From: Blastochloris viridis
Lineage (GTDB): Bacteria > Pseudomonadota > Alphaproteobacteria > Rhizobiales > Xanthobacteraceae
Direction of reading: 5' to 3'
Length of the DNA stretch: 64,000 nt
Assembly (NCBI RefSeq): GCF_001402875.1
Contig: NZ_CP012946.1
Location: 3,202,001-3,266,000, forward strand
The notes beneath the pieces are model-generated. The model did no database searches. It was not told the DNA's origin and saw only the letters and a list, made by a program, of their open reading frames with translations. The position numbers and the translations under genes are program-made. Of this stretch, positions 60,792 through 64,000 are shown piece after piece (position 1 is the first letter of the stretch; each line of letters begins with the position of its first letter).

Positions 60792-61684
60792 AGGGCGGAG
60801 TCTTCGCTGGAATTGCGTTCGTCATCCTGGCAGCGCTGGTGATCGTCGGCTATTCGGCCACCTTCGTCGTGCATCAGACCCAGTTGGCGCTGGTGCTGCG
60901 CCTTGGCGAGCCGGTGCGGATAATCCGCGACCCCGGCCTCGCCTTCAAGCTGCCGTTCGTCGATACCGTCATTTTCTTCGACAACCGCGTGCTCGACCTC
61001 GACGCGCCGCCTCAGGAGGTGATCGCCGCCGACCAGAAGCGCATTGTGGTGGATGCGTTTGCGCGCTACCGCGTCAACGATCCGCTGCGCTTCTTCCAGA
61101 CCGTCGGCACCATCCAGGGCGCCAACACCCGGCTGGCGGTGATCCTCAACTCGGCGACCCGCCGTGTGCTCGGCGAGACGACCTTCACCCAGCTCGTGCG
61201 CGACGAGCGCGCGCAGCTGATGTCGCGTATCCGCCAGCAGGTGCTGCCCGAGGCCCGCAATCTCGGCGTCGAGGTGGTGGATGTCCGCATCCGCCGCGCC
61301 GACTTGCCGGAGGCCAACAGCCAGGCGGTGTTCGAGCGGATGAAGACCGAGCGTCAGCGTGAGGCGGCCGAGATCCGCGCCCAGGGCCGCGAGCAGGCCC
61401 AGCGCATCACCGCGCGCGCCGATCGCGACGTCACCGTGCTGCTCGGCGATGCCAATGCCCGTGGCGAGCAGGTGCGCGGTGAGGGCGACGCCGAACGCAA
61501 CCGCGTGTTCGCAGACGCGTTCGGCCGCGACCCCGACTTCTTCGCGTTCTACCGCTCGATGCAGGCCTACGAAGCCGGCCTCAAGGCCAGCGACACTCGC
61601 CTGATCATCTCGCCCGATTCGGCGTTCTTCCGGTTCTTCAACGATCCGGTGGATCGGAAGCCGGCCGCGCCGGCAAAGCCGTGA
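60788..61684 (+). CDS. hflC: HflC, FtsH-protease modulator
   Basis: A 298-residue partner of HflK with an N-terminal helix (GIAFVILAALVIVGYSATFV), the band-7 domain (LRLGEPVRIIRDPGLAFKLP, VVDAFARYRVNDPLRFFQTV) and a coiled coil (MKTERQREAAEIRAQGREQA). Its ATG overlaps the hflK stop as ATGA. Confidence 0.95.
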   Translation: MKGGVFAGIAFVILAALVIVGYSATFVVHQTQLALVLRLGEPVRIIRDPGLAFKLPFVDTVIFFDNRVLDLDAPPQEVIAADQKRIVVDAFARYRVNDPLRFFQTVGTIQGANTRLAVILNSATRRVLGETTFTQLVRDERAQLMSRIRQQVLPEARNLGVEVVDVRIRRADLPEANSQAVFERMKTERQREAAEIRAQGREQAQRITARADRDVTVLLGDANARGEQVRGEGDAERNRVFADAFGRDPDFFAFYRSMQAYEAGLKASDTRLIISPDSAFFRFFNDPVDRKPAAPAKP

Positions 61685-61733
61685 CGGCAAGACCTTCGGA
61701 ACCAACGACTCTGGCCCTAAGGTCTTGATCGAC

Positions 61734-61919
61734 ATGGGAGACTTTGTTGTCGCACTCGGCTTGATGCTGGCGATCGAGGGCCTGCTGTATGCCGCAGCCC
61801 CCGACGCCATGCGGCGGGCGGTTGCGCGTATTCTCGACACCCCCGACGTCGCGTTGCGGATCGGCGGGCTGACGATGGCGGTCTTCGGCGTCGCGCTGGT
61901 GTGGATGATACGCGGTTGA
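61734..61919 (+). CDS. DUF2065 small membrane protein
   Basis: A 61-residue protein with two membrane helices (FVVALGLMLAIEGLLYAAAP, GLTMAVFGVALVWMIRG). It matches DUF2065, typically found right after hflC. It may be a small member of the HflKC-FtsH system. ATG 61734 is chosen; an upstream TTG is weaker. Confidence 0.88.
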   Translation: MGDFVVALGLMLAIEGLLYAAAPDAMRRAVARILDTPDVALRIGGLTMAVFGVALVWMIRG

Positions 61920-61967
61920 GGCGGGCCCGGCGACGTCGGCCGGGCCTCGCAATCCTTGGCTTCGCGA

Positions 61968-62000
61968 TGGGCGGGTCGGACCTGAGGTCCGGCCCGCCCA
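61968..62000 (+). terminator. Strong hairpin between DUF2065 and degP
   Basis: A 15-bp stem with one G-U pair runs from TGGGCGGG (61968-61975) to CCCGCCCA (61993-62000) around a TGA loop. There is no T run, so it may terminate hflKC transcripts or stabilise RNA ends. It lies 49 bases after the DUF2065 stop. Confidence 0.5.
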
Positions 62001-62197
62001 ATGCCATCGGCGCCCGATGCCGGCCGGATTTTCAACGCACGGAGCCCCGGCGCTGTGCGAAAACCCTCCCGAGGTCGAAGCCCGGCCGATCGCCCGGTGC
62101 AACGGGCGCGGTTGCCGAAGGTCCCTCGGCAGGGGTTGAATTCGGCGCCCGTCCGCGCCAGCGTCTATCCTGTTCGAAACAAGGAGTTCTGAGCGCC

Positions 62198-63691
62198 ATG
62201 CCCTCAACCGCCCGCGCCTCGCGCCTGCTGCGCGCCGGGTTCGCAGCCATGCTCGCGGTGGCCGTCCTGCTGCCGCCCCTCGGCGCGTCTGCCCAGCAGC
62301 CAGCGAGCCGCGAGCTTCCCGACGTGGCCGACGTCGTCGACAAGGTGATCGACGCGGTGGTCTACATCTCGACCACCGCCCGCGTCGAAGCCAAGGGCCA
62401 GATGCCCCAGCTGCCGCCGGGCTCTCCGTTCGAGGAGTTTTTCGAGGAGTTCTTCAAGAAGCACGGCGGCGAGGGCAACAACCCGCTCGATCCCCACCGC
62501 CAGCGCCGGCAGACCTCGCTCGGCTCCGGCTTCGTGATCGATCCGTCCGGCATCATCGTCACCAACAACCACGTGGTCGAAGAGGCCGACGAGATTTTCG
62601 TCACCTTCAACGACACCACCCGCCTCAAGGCCGAGGTGATCGGGCGCGATTCCAAGATCGACATCGCGGTGCTGAAGGTGAAGGCCGACAAGCCGCTGAA
62701 GGCGGTGAAGCTCGGCGATTCCGACAAGCTCCGGCTCGGCGAATGGGTGATCGCCATCGGCAACCCGTTCGGGCTCGGCGGCACCGTCACCCTCGGCATC
62801 GTGTCGGCGCGCAACCGCGACATCAGCGCGGGACCCTACGACAACTTCATCCAGACCGACGCCGCCATCAACCGCGGCAATTCCGGTGGCCCACTGTTCT
62901 CGCTCAAGGGCGAGGTGGTCGGCATCAATACCGCCATCATCTCGCCGTCGGGCGGCTCGATCGGCATCGGCTTCTCGGTGCCGTCGGCAACCGCGAGCCC
63001 CGTGGTCGAACAGTTGCGCAATTTCGGCGAGACCCGCCGCGGCTGGATCGGGGTGCGCATCCAGCAGGTCACCGACGAGATCGCCGAGGGGCTCGCCATG
63101 GGCAAGGCGAACGGCGCTCTGATCGCCGGCGTCACCGACAACGGGCCGGCGGCCAAGGCCGGGCTCAAGGCCGGCGACGTCATCGTGCGGTTCGACGGCC
63201 GCGACGTGAAGGAGATGCGGGACCTGCCGCGGGTGGTGGCGGCAACGCCGATCGGCAAGTCGGTCGAGATCGCGTTCCTGCGGGGCGGCAAGGAGCAGTC
63301 CGCGAAGGTCATGGTGGACCGGCTCGAAGAGGCCGAAAAGCAGGCCGCGCTCGACAAGCCCGCGCCGCAACAGGCGCCCGCGGCGGAGCAGCCCGGCAAG
63401 GTGCTCGGCCTGGAGTTGTCGACGCTGACGGACGAACTGCGCAAGCGCTTCAAGATCAAGGACACCGTCAAAGGCGTGGCGGTCACCGGGGTCGATCGCG
63501 ATTCCCCGGCCTCGGAGAAGGGCCTGCAGCCCGGTCAGGTGATCGTCGAGGTGGCACAGGAGCAGGTGGCCTCGCCCGCCGACGTGCAGCGCCGGCTCGA
63601 CGCGCTCAAGAAGGAAGGCCGCAAGTCAGTTCTCATTCTGGTTGCGAACGCTGACGGCGAGTTGCGGTTCGTCGCGGTCGCCGCAAGGTAA
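62198..63691 (+). CDS. degP: DegP/Do-type periplasmic serine protease
   Basis: A 497-residue HtrA protease-chaperone. The signal peptide is SRLLRAGFAAMLAVAVLLPP, with cleavage after ASA. The protease domain has catalytic His (VTNNHVVEEA), Asp (SKIDIAVLKV) and Ser (NRGNSGGPLFS). Two PDZ domains follow (GWIGVRIQQVTDEIAEG; GVAVTGVDRDSPASEKGLQP). It degrades or refolds damaged envelope proteins. It sits downstream of hflKC, a second quality-control system, though a hairpin separates them. Confidence 0.95.
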   Translation: MPSTARASRLLRAGFAAMLAVAVLLPPLGASAQQPASRELPDVADVVDKVIDAVVYISTTARVEAKGQMPQLPPGSPFEEFFEEFFKKHGGEGNNPLDPHRQRRQTSLGSGFVIDPSGIIVTNNHVVEEADEIFVTFNDTTRLKAEVIGRDSKIDIAVLKVKADKPLKAVKLGDSDKLRLGEWVIAIGNPFGLGGTVTLGIVSARNRDISAGPYDNFIQTDAAINRGNSGGPLFSLKGEVVGINTAIISPSGGSIGIGFSVPSATASPVVEQLRNFGETRRGWIGVRIQQVTDEIAEGLAMGKANGALIAGVTDNGPAAKAGLKAGDVIVRFDGRDVKEMRDLPRVVAATPIGKSVEIAFLRGGKEQSAKVMVDRLEEAEKQAALDKPAPQQAPAAEQPGKVLGLELSTLTDELRKRFKIKDTVKGVAVTGVDRDSPASEKGLQPGQVIVEVAQEQVASPADVQRRLDALKKEGRKSVLILVANADGELRFVAVAAR

Positions 63692-63711
63692 CCGAGAACG
63701 GCGGCGGCGAC

Positions 63712-63779
63712 GCCCGACCCATCAAGCATAACGGCCCAGAACACCCGTGTTCTGGGCCGTTATGCTTGATGGGCCGGGC
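63712..63779. repeat. 68-bp near-perfect palindrome after degP
   Basis: Arms 63712-63745 and 63746-63779 are complementary over 34 bases with one mismatch (63717/63774); the centre is ACACCCGTGT, and CCCATCAAGCATAACGG opens the inner left arm. It starts 20 bases after the degP stop with no T run. It could act as a strong terminator, but is longer and cleaner than most. Confidence 0.9.
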
Positions 63780-64000
63780 TGGAGACATCGCCCTACGCAT
63801 ATTCATTTCACCGATCCGGCCACAAAGACTAAATCCTGCGGTCGAATCGGGTCTTCGCCGAAAAATATATGCAAATGGCAGAAATTTTCCGCCGTTAATG
63901 ACAAAATTCCCGTCCCGGAGGTCGGATTCCGCAGATTTTTGCGCGAATTCCGCAGTCGCGGCCTCCTCGCCAACCGCAGCGACGCGGTCTAGCATCGGGC
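63780..64000. other. Window end, no supported gene
   Basis: These 221 bases are AT-richer than the coding regions. Open frames on both strands exist only because they read through the palindrome (both begin with the same residues), and none resembles a known protein. Nothing further is called. Confidence 0.5.

Noticed and set aside
63747..63992. 81-codon open frame at the right edge
   Set aside because: Its first residues are produced by the palindrome and are shared with the frame on the opposite strand; no known family.

Overview
The window is high-GC DNA from an alphaproteobacterium, most likely a Hyphomicrobiales purple non-sulfur type (Rhodopseudomonas / Rhodoplanes / Blastochloris-like). 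The reasons are the ChvI-ChvG / HprK / EIIA block, the ccoNOQP and ccoGHIS genes of a cbb3 oxidase, short Hyphomicrobiales families (DUF2852, DUF4169, DUF2065, SWIB), and a complete iron-only (Anf) nitrogenase locus. The species cannot be fixed from the sequence alone.

1-11.5 kb is an accessory island next to a tRNA-Ser(GCU) gene. It starts inside an IS3-family transposase. After the right end of that IS comes a four-gene operon on the minus strand, phzD-phzE-MFS exporter-carboxylic acid reductase, with a divergent TetR gene. PhzE and PhzD should make 2,3-dihydro-3-hydroxyanthranilate from chorismate. No other phenazine gene is present; the pathway instead appears to feed a one-module adenylation-carrier-reductase enzyme, so an amino-aldehyde product is predicted. 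A 20-base copy of the IS3 end lies just beyond the TetR gene. It is followed by a decapitated toxin gene overlapping a probable immunity gene, the tRNA, and an intact ISAs1-family element with 10-bp target duplications. This island is the best candidate for an undescribed system.

11.6-24.4 kb holds housekeeping and stress genes: a Sel1-like protein, glucokinase, a SWIB protein, a trehalose operon (otsA-otsB-GH15 hydrolase), an SDR, and ccoS-ccoI-ccoH-ccoG. 24.6-30.7 kb holds a convergent DUF4142 gene that separates ccoG from ccoNOQP, then hemN (anaerobic heme synthesis). 30.9-37.8 kb holds a threonine-dehydratase-like enzyme, a HugZ-like protein, chvI-chvG-hprK-EIIA and an old yellow enzyme.

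38-47.1 kb is the iron-only nitrogenase region: a flavin-binding-like gene divergent from anfA, a molybdate (Mo-box) operator between them, the activator anfA, then anfHDGK, anfO and a gamma-glutamylcyclotransferase-like gene. A textbook sigma-54 promoter and upstream dyads precede anfH. The expected logic is repression of anfA by molybdate-loaded regulator when Mo is present, and AnfA plus sigma-54 switching on anfHDGKO when it is absent.

47.1-64 kb is mostly core: tolB-tolA-tolR-tolQ without pal, a parDE toxin-antitoxin pair, DUF2852, a methyltransferase, an ABC1 kinase, a thioredoxin-like/CcdA pair, a TetR regulator, fumC, two small genes, hflK-hflC-DUF2065 and a DegP protease, followed by a 68-base near-perfect palindrome.
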